A DNA stretch of 64,000 nt from Candidatus Zixiibacteriota bacterium (lineage in GTDB: Bacteria > Zixibacteria > MSB-5A5 > GN15 > FEB-12), in the NCBI GenBank assembly GCA_028289585.1, contig JANQPI010000035.1, positions 94,717-158,716 on the forward strand, written 5' to 3'. Shown in pieces: positions 44,165 through 52,502 of the stretch; positions within the stretch are counted from its first letter, which is position 1; the number at the start of each line of letters is the position of its first letter. A program made the position numbers and the translations under genes. The notes under the pieces were generated by a model. The model did no database searches and was not told the DNA's origin. It was given only the letters and a program-made list of their open reading frames with translations.

Positions 44165-46132
44165 ATGGCGCGCCGAGCGGTAAAAGAAGTAAACGCCGAG
44201 TTCCTCGCCGAGGAACGGTTTCTCGATTCTCTGCAGCAGATTGCTCGTGAAGCTTCGGCTGCGGCGGGATTGTCGCGTAAAGAAACGAATGCGATCGCCC
44301 TCGCCATCGAAGAGGGGGCGACCAACATCATCCGGCATGCGTATCTGTACGAGACCGGAACGATTCGTCTCCGTATCGTTATTTACCCCACGCGGATTGT
44401 TTACTCTCTGATTGACAGTGGGCGGTCGTTTCAGCCCCCCGGCTCGGCGTCGATTGACCTGCAAAAGCTCGTCGACTCGGGACGTCGAGGGGGGCTCGGC
44501 TTCTACATGATTCAGAAGATCATGGACGATGTTGAGTACCTCAGCGCCGGCACCACCAACGAGCTGCGCATGACCAAGCGCTTAGCCGTCTGGCAGGATG
44601 AGAACCCGCCCCTGTTCCGCCGCTTGAAATCACTGCGGGCTCGGTTCTCGATTTACACGGTTGTCATTGTCGCGGTCATCATTGGTGCGGCCTACTATTT
44701 CGTGAGCGAACGAACGACCGATTCGCTCTATGAGCACCTCAACAACGTGGTAACGGCGCTTTCGACAACGATTGCTCGTCAGGCCGAAGGATACATGTTG
44801 AATCGACGGGCCGACGTCGAATTCGACGACCTCATCGTCTCGTACCTTCGGTCCAATCCTGATCTCCAGCAGGTTGTACTCACCGACTCTGCTAACCTCA
44901 TCATCGCTCACTCCGATGATATCCGGAATATTCGCCTTCCGTATACCGCTCCAAGCGAGGCCGATCCGGAAGCGTTCGATATCGTGCAGGCTCTTGAGGG
45001 AGCGGACGAGCGCTATTACCTGAGCATGCCGATCGTTTCGGGTGACCGCCAGATCGGTGGCGTTCATGTGATCTTCACGTCCAACTCGCTTCGGGCACAA
45101 CTGGCCGAAGCTCAGACTCGAGTGCTCATTTTGATCGGCATCCTCGGTCTGATCGGTATCGTTGGTGTCTACATTCTTTCCAATACGTTCGTGACACCAA
45201 TTGTCAAAATTTCCCGGAGGCTCCGTCGCTTCACTGCCGGCGACGTGACAACTGAGCTTCCCCTTGAGGGATCGGACGAGTTCTTCGAGATCTCCTCGGC
45301 ATTGAACGATATGATGAATCGTATTGATCGCGATCGGAAAGCAGCGATTGAGCGAGAGCGCATGGCTCAGGAGATTGAGCTCACTTCGCAGATTCAGCAG
45401 ATGCTCTTGCCGGGCAAGTTGCCCCCGGTCTCCGGCCTCGAACTAGAATCATATTACCGTGCGGCATCGATCGTTGGTGGCGATCTGTATGACCTGTTCG
45501 AGGTTTCGGACGGACAGTACGGTTGGTTGGTTGCCGACGTTGCCGGCAAAGGTTTGCCGGCGTCGATGGTTATGTCGATGCTACGGACGGTGTTGCAGAT
45601 TCAAGCTCGGCGCGCGAGATCCCCGCGAGAGGCGCTGATTCATGTCGATGGCTACCTCCAGGACAATCTCCCCCGCGGAATGTTCATCACCGTTCTTCTT
45701 GGCTTCTACCACCCGATAACCCGCCGCCTTCGGGTTGTTTCAGCCGGTCACAATCCACTTCTGATCTATTCGCAGGCGGAGCGGGCATTGCAACGCGTGA
45801 ATCCGGGTGGAATGCCGTTGGGTGTTCCAGTCGACTCATCTACCATGTTCGCTGATCGCCTGGAAGAGGCATCGTTGCAGTTGGACCCCGGTGATGTTTT
45901 CTTCGCCTACTCCGATGGTGTCACCGAGGCAGTGAATCGTGAGGGGACTCAGTTCGGAATGAATCGATTGATCGCTGTCTTCGAGCGCTACCGTCAGCAG
46001 GGTTGGCCATCCGACATCGCCGATGTGCGTGACTCCCTGGTGGAGGAACTCGATGGTTTCACCGGATTCACACGCCAGCAGGATGACATCACCTTCATCC
46101 TCGGTCGTCAGCGAAACGGCACCGGTGACTGA
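44165..46132 (+). CDS. Membrane HATPase (RsbW-like) fused to HAMP and PP2C (SpoIIE/RsbU-like) phosphatase
   Basis: The 655-residue protein combines both halves of a partner switch. Residues about 1-145 are an RsbW-like serine kinase domain: N box AIEEGATNIIRHAYL, G1 YSLIDSGRSFQP, G2 RRGGLGFYMIQKIMDDVEYL. Two membrane helices (about 161-181 and 320-343) bound a sensor region; HAMP follows (about 343-395). Residues about 420-650 are the PP2C domain (SIVGGDLYDLFEVSDG, VADVAGKGLPASMVMSML, YSDGVTEAVN, QDDITFI). The ATG at 44165 has GGAG; GTG at 44159 is possible. The STAS gene next door is the obvious partner. Confidence 0.88.
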   Translation: MARRAVKEVNAEFLAEERFLDSLQQIAREASAAAGLSRKETNAIALAIEEGATNIIRHAYLYETGTIRLRIVIYPTRIVYSLIDSGRSFQPPGSASIDLQKLVDSGRRGGLGFYMIQKIMDDVEYLSAGTTNELRMTKRLAVWQDENPPLFRRLKSLRARFSIYTVVIVAVIIGAAYYFVSERTTDSLYEHLNNVVTALSTTIARQAEGYMLNRRADVEFDDLIVSYLRSNPDLQQVVLTDSANLIIAHSDDIRNIRLPYTAPSEADPEAFDIVQALEGADERYYLSMPIVSGDRQIGGVHVIFTSNSLRAQLAEAQTRVLILIGILGLIGIVGVYILSNTFVTPIVKISRRLRRFTAGDVTTELPLEGSDEFFEISSALNDMMNRIDRDRKAAIERERMAQEIELTSQIQQMLLPGKLPPVSGLELESYYRAASIVGGDLYDLFEVSDGQYGWLVADVAGKGLPASMVMSMLRTVLQIQARRARSPREALIHVDGYLQDNLPRGMFITVLLGFYHPITRRLRVVSAGHNPLLIYSQAERALQRVNPGGMPLGVPVDSSTMFADRLEEASLQLDPGDVFFAYSDGVTEAVNREGTQFGMNRLIAVFERYRQQGWPSDIADVRDSLVEELDGFTGFTRQQDDITFILGRQRNGTGD

Positions 46133-46182
46133 GAATTCGCTTGTCGCGCTCCCCGGTGCGACTCTATGTTTGGCCGCGCGCT

Positions 46183-46575
46183 ATGAGTAACCTCAATATA
46201 TCACTAACGGAGCAGGGGGCCGCCGCCCAGATCTCGGAGATTCGGCTCGACGGTGTTATCGACACCATTACCGCCGCCGAACTCGAAGAAGTCATCGACT
46301 CGCTCCTGAAGCGACAACGGCATCGCATCATTATCGATCTGGCCGGTGTCGACTACATCTCTTCGGCCGGCTGGGGCATCTTTATTTCTCACATCAAGGA
46401 TGTCCGGTCGCATGAGGGGGATATCAAGCTGGCCAATATGGTGCCCGATGTCCTCGAAGTCTTCGAATTGCTTGAATTCAACAACGTGCTGAAGGCGTTC
46501 CCGTCGGTGCAATCGGCGGCCGATGACTTCCCTCCTGCGCCTATCTCCGATGAGGAAAAAAAAAGGCCGCGCTAG
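46183..46575 (+). CDS. STAS-domain anti-sigma factor antagonist (RsbV-like), frame ends after A9 tract
   Basis: STAS proteins of this kind are phosphorylated by an RsbW-type kinase and dephosphorylated by an RsbU-type PP2C. The 0-frame product has 130 residues with the STAS core (ISEIRLDGVIDTITAAELEE) and DYISSAGWGIFISHIKD, where Ser60-Ser61 sit in the region of the regulatory serine (SSAG rather than DSSG). I chose ATG 46183; a TTG at 46141 is also open. The last codons read EEKKRPR and stop at TAG 46573, directly after A9 (46556-46564). The -1 frame continues as coding sequence (next entries). Confidence 0.85.
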   Translation: MSNLNISLTEQGAAAQISEIRLDGVIDTITAAELEEVIDSLLKRQRHRIIIDLAGVDYISSAGWGIFISHIKDVRSHEGDIKLANMVPDVLEVFELLEFNNVLKAFPSVQSAADDFPPAPISDEEKKRPR

Positions 46576-46859
46576 AGGCCGCGGTCGAGGTTGTCGAGCC
46601 GACTGCCCACCCGGCCCAACCGCACTCTCCATCCCGCTCTGAACGAGATCCGTCCCCAGCTGACACCCCCTCGACAGTTGATGAGGTTCTCCTGGCGTTG
46701 GTCAGAGAGGATCCCTTTCTGACGCTGGGTGAGCTGAAAAGCGACCTTCGGGACCGCTTTGGCCGTCGTTCACCCGGTCGTTTCGGCATCTGGCGTCGGC
46801 TCCGTGCTCACGGACTGGCCAGTCGTCGGCAGCGATTCCGGTACGCCCGCCAGCGTTGA
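46554..46859 (+). CDS. Frame -1 C-terminal extension of the STAS protein
   Basis: The -1 frame is closed by TGA at 46551 and opens exactly at the A9 tract. It then runs to TGA 46857-46859, about 98 codons, with no start codon fit to begin it. The translation is compositionally real: a Pro-rich linker (EPTAHPAQPHSPSRSERDPS), then STVDEVLLALVREDPF and LTLGELKSDLRDRF, then a very basic end (RFGIWRRLRAHGLASRRQR). This resembles a winged-helix or DNA/RNA-binding tail. A slip on A9 would join it to the STAS domain and give about 225 residues. It may instead be a one-base sequencing or assembly error. Confidence 0.6.
   Translation, partial: GKKKAALEAAVEVVEPTAHPAQPHSPSRSERDPSPADTPSTVDEVLLALVREDPFLTLGELKSDLRDRFGRRSPGRFGIWRRLRAHGLASRRQRFRYARQR
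46556..46564 (+). other. A9 slippery tract at the STAS frame switch
   Basis: Nine A in the 0 frame read GAA AAA AAA AGG. An A-AAA-AAA slip by -1 gives AAG GCC GCG, the extension frame. A9 is also a classic transcriptional slippage tract. The shift is only possible between 46554 and 46575, and the tract lies in this window. Confidence 0.6.
46565..46586 (+). repeat. Hairpin directly after the A9 tract
   Basis: GGCCGCG (46565-46571) pairs with CGCGGTC (46580-46586) around CTAGAGGC: 7 bp with one G-T wobble. The 0-frame stop lies in the loop. It could stimulate frameshifting or polymerase slippage. Confidence 0.5.
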
Positions 46860-46907
46860 TCAAAGTTGACATTGGCATCGGCTCCGGTCACGTTGCGAGA
46901 CACGGAG

Positions 46908-48416
46908 ATGGGCGGTCCCTTAGTCGATATTCTGCTGGGTGTACTACTCCTCGTCATGACGGGGCTGTGGTGGCACCAGCGCCGACGCCGCAGGCATGAC
47001 CCGGTTGGTACCGAGGCGCGCCTCTGGCGGCAGCTTCTGTCGGCCGCGCCCTTACGTCGCTCTTTGGCCGATTGGCACGAGCTGACGGCCTCGTTGCTCC
47101 CTGACCTGCGTACCCTTGTTCGGACTGACGTATCCTACCTGCCCGTCTCGTCACAGTTTGAGCTCAGTGACGAACAGAGTCTGATTGCTCTCGATAGCCC
47201 CGGGGCACTCCTCCCCGGATCAGTTCTACGGGCACACGTCACAACGCTGCCGTCGGCACAAGCCGCGGACAGTGGCTCCCTCGCTCTTATCGCCGGCGAC
47301 ACGGTGTACGGTGTTTTGGTCATCGCAGCTCCTCCGGCCGCACTCGACCCCCGCCGTCGTGAGGTGATCTCGCAACTGGTAAGGACGCTCGGTCGGGAGT
47401 GCGACCGCGTTGCGACTTCCTCTGCGGACGCGACACCGCGGCGAGGCTCGTCGATGTTGCTGTCACTTCTTCGCAGTACCGATGCACACCGTCTGGAGAT
47501 CGAAATTGCCCGGGTTATCGCACGAGAGACGAACGCCGGAGCGCTGCTCTGGATCACCGAGACCGATAGTGGTCAACTGCGCCGGATGGCGGTTGGCGCC
47601 GAACCGGTTCGACTGCCGGCGGTGAACGATCTCCGCTGGCTGACCGCCGACCTTGAGCCCGGTGTGCCTCATGCCCTTCCGGATCTTCCGGGGGAGACTC
47701 CGGAGATCCGTCGATGGATCGACGATCTTCATGCCGCCGAACTCACCCAAGCGGCTTCATTTCCACCGGCCCCCGAACGTTCGGGGCTCGTTGTGCTGCG
47801 AACCGACGGTGATCCTACGGCTGTCGAGTCGGTGCTTCGCCAACTTGCAACCGAAGTTCAGGCCGTGGTCGAAAACCAGGCTACGGTTGAACGATTGCAG
47901 GAACTCTCGATCACCGACCCTCTGACCGGGCTGTATAACAAACGCTACTTTCTCCTGCGTCTGGAGGAGGAGATGGTGCGAGCCGAGCGGTACGGGCGAA
48001 GCTTGTCGCTCATTATCTTCGATCTCGACGACCTTAAGGGGATCAATGACTCTCACGGACATTTGGCCGGTGACGCGGTTCTCAGTCAGCTGGGAACAAT
48101 GCTCAAGCAGACAATCCGGGCCATTGACGTCGTTGCCCGCTATGGTGGCGACGAGTTCTGTGTCATCATGCCCGAAGCTGATATGGCAACGAGTGAGGGT
48201 TTCATGCAGCGGCTGGGACGCGAGATTGCCGAGATGGATATTCGTCTCGGCGGGGGAGAGGGGTCAGTGCGAACGACGATCTCGCTCGGGGCAGCTATTT
48301 TCCCGTACCATGCCGGCTCCGCTGAGAATCTCATCAAAGCCGCCGATATGGCCTTGTATGAAGCAAAGAAAGCGGGACGCAACGACTACCGCCTGCCGGC
48401 GGAGCCGGTCGACTGA
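46908..48416 (+). CDS. Membrane-anchored diguanylate cyclase (GGDEF)
   Basis: The GGDEF domain makes cyclic di-GMP, which usually favours biofilm over motility. The product has an N-terminal membrane helix (VDILLGVLLLVMTGLWW), a middle of about 300 residues with two degenerate GAF-like regions, and a C-terminal GGDEF domain (about 330-500). It contains LTGLYNKRYFLLRLEEEM and an intact active site, ARYGGDEFCVIMPEA, near residue 413. The ATG at 46908 is my choice (502 residues); a TTG at 46866 is possible. It follows the STAS extension and precedes polysaccharide export genes. Confidence 0.85.
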   Translation: MGGPLVDILLGVLLLVMTGLWWHQRRRRRHDPVGTEARLWRQLLSAAPLRRSLADWHELTASLLPDLRTLVRTDVSYLPVSSQFELSDEQSLIALDSPGALLPGSVLRAHVTTLPSAQAADSGSLALIAGDTVYGVLVIAAPPAALDPRRREVISQLVRTLGRECDRVATSSADATPRRGSSMLLSLLRSTDAHRLEIEIARVIARETNAGALLWITETDSGQLRRMAVGAEPVRLPAVNDLRWLTADLEPGVPHALPDLPGETPEIRRWIDDLHAAELTQAASFPPAPERSGLVVLRTDGDPTAVESVLRQLATEVQAVVENQATVERLQELSITDPLTGLYNKRYFLLRLEEEMVRAERYGRSLSLIIFDLDDLKGINDSHGHLAGDAVLSQLGTMLKQTIRAIDVVARYGGDEFCVIMPEADMATSEGFMQRLGREIAEMDIRLGGGEGSVRTTISLGAAIFPYHAGSAENLIKAADMALYEAKKAGRNDYRLPAEPVD

Positions 48417-48437
48417 TGCCGCCCCGCGATTAAAAGG

Positions 48438-48466
48438 TTGGAATGGCTGTGGCAACGAGCGATACT
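48438..48466 (+). promoter_or_regulatory. Weak sigma70-like promoter before the export gene
   Basis: TTGGAA, 17 bases, GATACT: four of six in each box. It lies in the 96-base gap between the cyclase and the export protein. The match is weak. Confidence 0.25.
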
Positions 48467-48512
48467 CTGTCGACACGAGCCTGGTCCCAGCATGCTAACC
48501 CGGTGTGAGGAA

Positions 48513-49535
48513 ATGACATATCCGTATCGTATCATCCCGCGAGGGATTGCCGTTCTCGCTCTAATTGTAGGTGTATTCGTCTTCACCTCGAGTGTTCTTG
48601 CTCAGGACAACGCGACGGTCGAAGCGTATCTCATTGGCCCCGGAGATGTTCTCGAAGTCCGGTTTTGGCAGAACCCGGATTTGAATGCACAAGTACAGGT
48701 CGCGGCCAACGGCACGATCACGCTGGATGTCATCGGCGAGATTCAAGCCTCGGGCAAGACCACTAATCAACTCAGCTCGGACATCGTCCGGCTGATTTCA
48801 CGCCTCGCTCGGGACATCTCCCAGGCGATCGTCCGGGTCATTCAGTACAACCACAACTCTGTCTTCATCACCGGACAGGTTAACCAACCGGGGAAGCGAT
48901 CGTTTGATGTTATTCCCGACCTCTACACACTCATCAACGAAGCGGGTGGTGTTGCGGAGTTTGGTGATCTGACTCGAGTGACGATTATTCGCGGCGGCGA
49001 ACGAGCTGGCGAGGTCGAAGTCATCAATGTTGCTCAGGCGATTGCTGAGGATCGAGTCGACGAACTCCCGAAAATTGGTCGGCTCGATACGGTGGAGATT
49101 CCGCGGTCTCCGGGGCAATTGCCCGGCGGTAGTCTCGCCTCAACCGTCGCTCGCAAAAACGTTATCTATGTTATGGGGGCGGTTGGCTCGCCGGGCCCGA
49201 TCCAGTTTGAGGAGAATCTCGATATGGCATCGGTACTGGCCCTGGCCGGAGGACCGACGACCGAGGCTGACCTCTCCAGCGTCAAACTGGTCAAGCCCGA
49301 CGGCTATTACAGTCAGACCCTCCACGTCGATTTACGGCAGCAATTTGCCGAGAACCGGCCCGCCCGCTACCTCGTTGAGCGGGAGGATGCCATCTTCGTT
49401 CCGTCCCGCGGATCCGGCATTTTTGGCATCACCCTCACCAACGCCTCGGTCATTATCGGCGTTCTGACGTCGGCGGTGATTTTAATCGACCGCCTTCTTG
49501 CCGATGATGACAATAACAACAACACGGGCCTATAG
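48513..49535 (+). CDS. Polysaccharide export protein (Wza/BexD-like, SLBB)
   Basis: Forms an outer-membrane or periplasmic channel for capsule or exopolysaccharide. The 340-residue product has a signal-like N-terminus (IAVLALIVGVFVFTSSVLAQ) without a lipobox Cys, a poly-export domain (EAYLIGPGDVLEVRFWQNPD), SLBB repeats (VFITGQVNQPGKRSFDVIPD; VIYVMGAVGSPGPIQFEENL), and a C-terminal hydrophobic helix (TLTNASVIIGVLTSAVILI) near the end. That helix may cross the outer membrane, as in Wza. It begins the exopolysaccharide cluster. Confidence 0.88.
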   Translation: MTYPYRIIPRGIAVLALIVGVFVFTSSVLAQDNATVEAYLIGPGDVLEVRFWQNPDLNAQVQVAANGTITLDVIGEIQASGKTTNQLSSDIVRLISRLARDISQAIVRVIQYNHNSVFITGQVNQPGKRSFDVIPDLYTLINEAGGVAEFGDLTRVTIIRGGERAGEVEVINVAQAIAEDRVDELPKIGRLDTVEIPRSPGQLPGGSLASTVARKNVIYVMGAVGSPGPIQFEENLDMASVLALAGGPTTEADLSSVKLVKPDGYYSQTLHVDLRQQFAENRPARYLVEREDAIFVPSRGSGIFGITLTNASVIIGVLTSAVILIDRLLADDDNNNNTGL

Positions 49536-49582
49536 GTCGGACCGGAGCACCGGTCCCCAGCGACCGGGAGAGCGATAGTCAG

Positions 49583-50734
49583 ATGGAAACCTATCGGATG
49601 AGCAGCCGCCTCGAGGCCGATGGCCGCGAGTACATGATCACCACCGTCAATGCCGTCACGGGTGCGGTCGAATCGACCATTCAGGTCGACGGTCTCTCCG
49701 TCGATCTCAGCACGCAACCGACCCCGGAATCGTGCACGGCTGAGGAGTTGCTGTCGCTGGTGAAGCTGACGCATGCTGAGAAGCAACGGGAGCTGGAGAC
49801 GTTGCTCGACGGTGCGGCGAAAGCGTCGGCCAGCGGTGATAGTGGCCTCTTGTACCACGTCGGCACGGCATTCTATTACAAAGGTTTGTTCGATGAGGCG
49901 CGGCAGATGCTGGAGCGCGTGCTCCGACTCAATCCGACGCATCACCAGTCAGCCAATTACCTCGGTCTCACGCTCGGGGCGCTGGGCCGGTTTGAGGAAG
50001 CAGTCGAGGCTGCGGGGCAGGCGGCGAACCTCCGTCCGAAATTCGCCGACTACCGCAACAATCTCGGCGAGGCGCTTCTCGGACGAGGCGATGTTGTCCG
50101 CGCCACGGCCGAGTTTGAGCAGGCGATTGAGATCAATCTCTATTATGCTGATGCCTACCTCAATCATGGCATCGCCCGCCTTCAGGCAGCTATCGGCGAT
50201 TACGATTTCTCGACGTGGAATGATGTTAAACCGCGCATTCTGGACCGCATCAACAAAGCGGCTTTGACCGACACCGCGCTCCGTGGCGATCTTCTCGACA
50301 GCGCCCTGGAACAGATTGAGCGAGTCGACCTCAATGCAGCGCTCATCACGTTACGAAGTCTTCGCGCGGCGAAGCGCGAAGAGAAGCGACGCGAGTTCGC
50401 CTCATTCCATATGAAGTTCGTTCTGCATCCTGAATGGGTATCTGAGGAAGTTGTCGCCGAGCGCATCCGCTTCCTGCAAGCGGAATTGAAGAAGAACCCA
50501 AGCTATGTGGACTTGATGACCGAGCTCGCTCGCTGTTTCTTTGAGCAGGCGAAGTTAACCTGGCGGCGAGGCCTGGCTCAATACGAGCAGGCGATGAAAC
50601 TGAACCCCGGCCTCTCCGACATCGAACGCGATCTCGAACGAGCTCGTGAGATTGCCGCACGGATGGACGACCAGCGAGCCATTTCCGCTTCTGTTGTCCC
50701 GTCGGCGGCGACGGAACACCCGACGCGTGGCTAA
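49583..50734 (+). CDS. TPR-repeat protein of the exopolysaccharide cluster
   Basis: The 383-residue protein has no signal peptide. Residues 1-60 are a beta-rich lead. Residues about 85-190 carry TPRs (GLLYHVGTAFYYKGLFDEAR, GDVVRATAEFEQAIEINLYY), and a C-terminal helical part includes WRRGLAQYEQAMKLNPGLSD. It overlaps the BY-kinase gene by eight bases. Position suggests a scaffold for polysaccharide synthesis or its kinase, but the sequence shows only TPRs. Confidence 0.7.
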   Translation: METYRMSSRLEADGREYMITTVNAVTGAVESTIQVDGLSVDLSTQPTPESCTAEELLSLVKLTHAEKQRELETLLDGAAKASASGDSGLLYHVGTAFYYKGLFDEARQMLERVLRLNPTHHQSANYLGLTLGALGRFEEAVEAAGQAANLRPKFADYRNNLGEALLGRGDVVRATAEFEQAIEINLYYADAYLNHGIARLQAAIGDYDFSTWNDVKPRILDRINKAALTDTALRGDLLDSALEQIERVDLNAALITLRSLRAAKREEKRREFASFHMKFVLHPEWVSEEVVAERIRFLQAELKKNPSYVDLMTELARCFFEQAKLTWRRGLAQYEQAMKLNPGLSDIERDLERAREIAARMDDQRAISASVVPSAATEHPTRG

Positions 50735-51509
50735 GAAACAACCGGTCTCGTTACTCGACTTCTATCAGGCTGAGGCGCCGTTCGCAGCCGAGGTACGCCG
50801 TCTGCTGCTGCGCCTGCGCCGCTCCAAGCTCGATTCCGAACTGAAATCCGTGTTGATTACCTCGTCGACGCTGGGTGAAGGGAAGTCGACGCTCGCCTCC
50901 TTCTTAGCCATTACAGCGGCGCAGAAGGGTATGAACACGTTGCTGATCGATTCCGATCTGCGTCGGCCAACCCTGCACCGGTATTTCCAGTTGAACCGGG
51001 CACCCGGACTCGTCGAGGTCTTGGTCGATCGCTTATCGCCCCGGGATGCAATCACGGTCACATCGAGTGAGACGCTCAGTCTCCTCACCGCGGGCCGGCC
51101 GATACCAAATCCGGCGGAGATCTTTGATGCCAAGGCCCTCGGGACAATTACAACTGAACTCAAGTTCTATTACGATCTGATTATTCTCGATTGCGCCCCG
51201 GTCATTCCTGTCTCCGATCCGATGTTGCTGGGACAGGAGGTCGACGCCGCCGTGTTGGTCGTCAAGGCCGGGGTGACCTCTCGGGAACTGGCCGCTCGGT
51301 CCGCCGAGATTCTCCGCTCCGGTGGAGCCAATCTTGCGGGTGCGATCATGAACAACATGACTGGATCGTTACCGACGAGTTACGATTACTCTCGGTACGA
51401 GTATCGTTATGAAGCGACCGAAACTGGTGACGAAGAGACGCAGAAGCGGCGACCCGAACGCGATAAGCGCTCGCCGGAGAAGTCTGCGTCCCGAACCAAA
51501 AACTCCTAA
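50727..51509 (+). CDS. Bacterial tyrosine kinase, CpsD/CapB type
   Basis: BY-kinases control polysaccharide assembly by autophosphorylating a Tyr-rich tail. The 260-residue product has Walker A (LITSSTLGEGKSTLASF), Walker A' (LLIDSDLRRPTLHR) and Walker B (YYDLIILDCAPVIPVSD). A C-terminal tyrosine cluster, TSYDYSRYEYRYEATE, follows. The start is GTG at 50727, inside the end of the TPR gene. No Wzc-type membrane activator domain is fused or visible next door. Confidence 0.88.
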   Translation: MAKKQPVSLLDFYQAEAPFAAEVRRLLLRLRRSKLDSELKSVLITSSTLGEGKSTLASFLAITAAQKGMNTLLIDSDLRRPTLHRYFQLNRAPGLVEVLVDRLSPRDAITVTSSETLSLLTAGRPIPNPAEIFDAKALGTITTELKFYYDLIILDCAPVIPVSDPMLLGQEVDAAVLVVKAGVTSRELAARSAEILRSGGANLAGAIMNNMTGSLPTSYDYSRYEYRYEATETGDEETQKRRPERDKRSPEKSASRTKNS

Positions 51510-51530
51510 GTTCTCAACCGCGTCCGTGTG

Positions 51531-52421
51531 ATGACCGGCGACGACCCTCGACATCTTCTGACGGTTGACCTCGAAGAGTGGTTCGTGGTCGAGTCGCTAC
51601 GGGATCGGGTCTCGTTCGACGACTGGCCCAGCCTCCCATCGACTATCGTATCGACCACCGAACTTCTTCTCGATCTGTTCGCGACTCAGGGAGTGACCGC
51701 AACGTTCTTCATCCTCGGCTGGTGTGCCGAGCGTTTCCCGGCGCTGATGCGTGAAGTAGTGGCGGCGGGCCATGACATTGGCTGCCATAGCTATGCTCAC
51801 CGGCGGGTCGATCAGTTGACACCCGAAGCGTTTCGCGAGGACACGGTGCGCGCAGTCGATGCGATCGGTCAGGCGACTGGTGTGCGACCGGTTGGCTATC
51901 GGGCACCGACGTGGTCAATCAACAATCGTACACCGTGGGCGTTCGACATCCTTGTCGAACTTGGCTTTGAGTATGATTCCTCGCTCTTTCCGATCAAGCA
52001 TGATCTCTACGGTGTTCCCAATGGACCCCGCCGGCCGTTCCGCATGACGACGGAATCCGGTCAACGGCTGGAAGAAATCCCTGCTTCGACGGTACGGTGG
52101 GGAGGAAACAACCATCCGGTCGGCGGCGGCGGGTATCTCCGCCACGCACCCTACTGGTACTCCCGCTGGGCTGTCCGAAAGTTGGAGCAGGAAGGATTAC
52201 CGGCCAACGTGTATCTCCATCCGTGGGAGTTCGATCCAAATCCGCCCCGGTTGGGTGGGTTGAGCTGGCTGCAACGCATTCGGGCCTACGGGTCGACCGA
52301 CTTACTGGCCAATAAGCTCAGTCGCTTGGTCAGCGAGTTTTCGTTCGCGCCGATCGCCGTCTGGCGGGCCGCCCAGCGCCGTCAGCCGATTGGGTTTGAA
52401 CGGCGTTCCTCCGCCCCCTAA
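51531..52421 (+). CDS. Polysaccharide deacetylase (NodB fold, XrtA/PEP-CTERM type)
   Basis: Removes acetyl groups from an amino-sugar polymer. The 296-residue product has LTVDLEEWFVVESLRD (first metal Asp), ATFFILGWCAERFPAL, GHDIGCHSYAHRRVDQL (two metal His), and GYRAPTWSINNRTPWAFDIL. The C-terminal third (VYLHPWEFDPNPP) resembles the DUF3473 tail of deacetylases found in exosortase-linked EPS clusters. ATG 51531 or GTG 51528 is the start. There is no exosortase in the window. Confidence 0.88.
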   Translation: MTGDDPRHLLTVDLEEWFVVESLRDRVSFDDWPSLPSTIVSTTELLLDLFATQGVTATFFILGWCAERFPALMREVVAAGHDIGCHSYAHRRVDQLTPEAFREDTVRAVDAIGQATGVRPVGYRAPTWSINNRTPWAFDILVELGFEYDSSLFPIKHDLYGVPNGPRRPFRMTTESGQRLEEIPASTVRWGGNNHPVGGGGYLRHAPYWYSRWAVRKLEQEGLPANVYLHPWEFDPNPPRLGGLSWLQRIRAYGSTDLLANKLSRLVSEFSFAPIAVWRAAQRRQPIGFERRSSAP

Positions 52422-52502
52422 TCGAACAACACTTGACAGGTTGGGGGGTATAAGGGCAGAGTAAAGTGACAGGACTGTGACGACGTCACCAAGGAGATCC
52501 AC

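Noticed and set aside
46681-46859. The STAS extension as a separate small gene
   Set aside because: The -1 frame has no start codon with a ribosome site; the ATG at 46681 is in a different frame.
52432-52450. Promoter made of TTGACA and TATAAG before the unknown secreted protein
   Set aside because: The two boxes are only 10 bases apart, too close for a sigma70 promoter.
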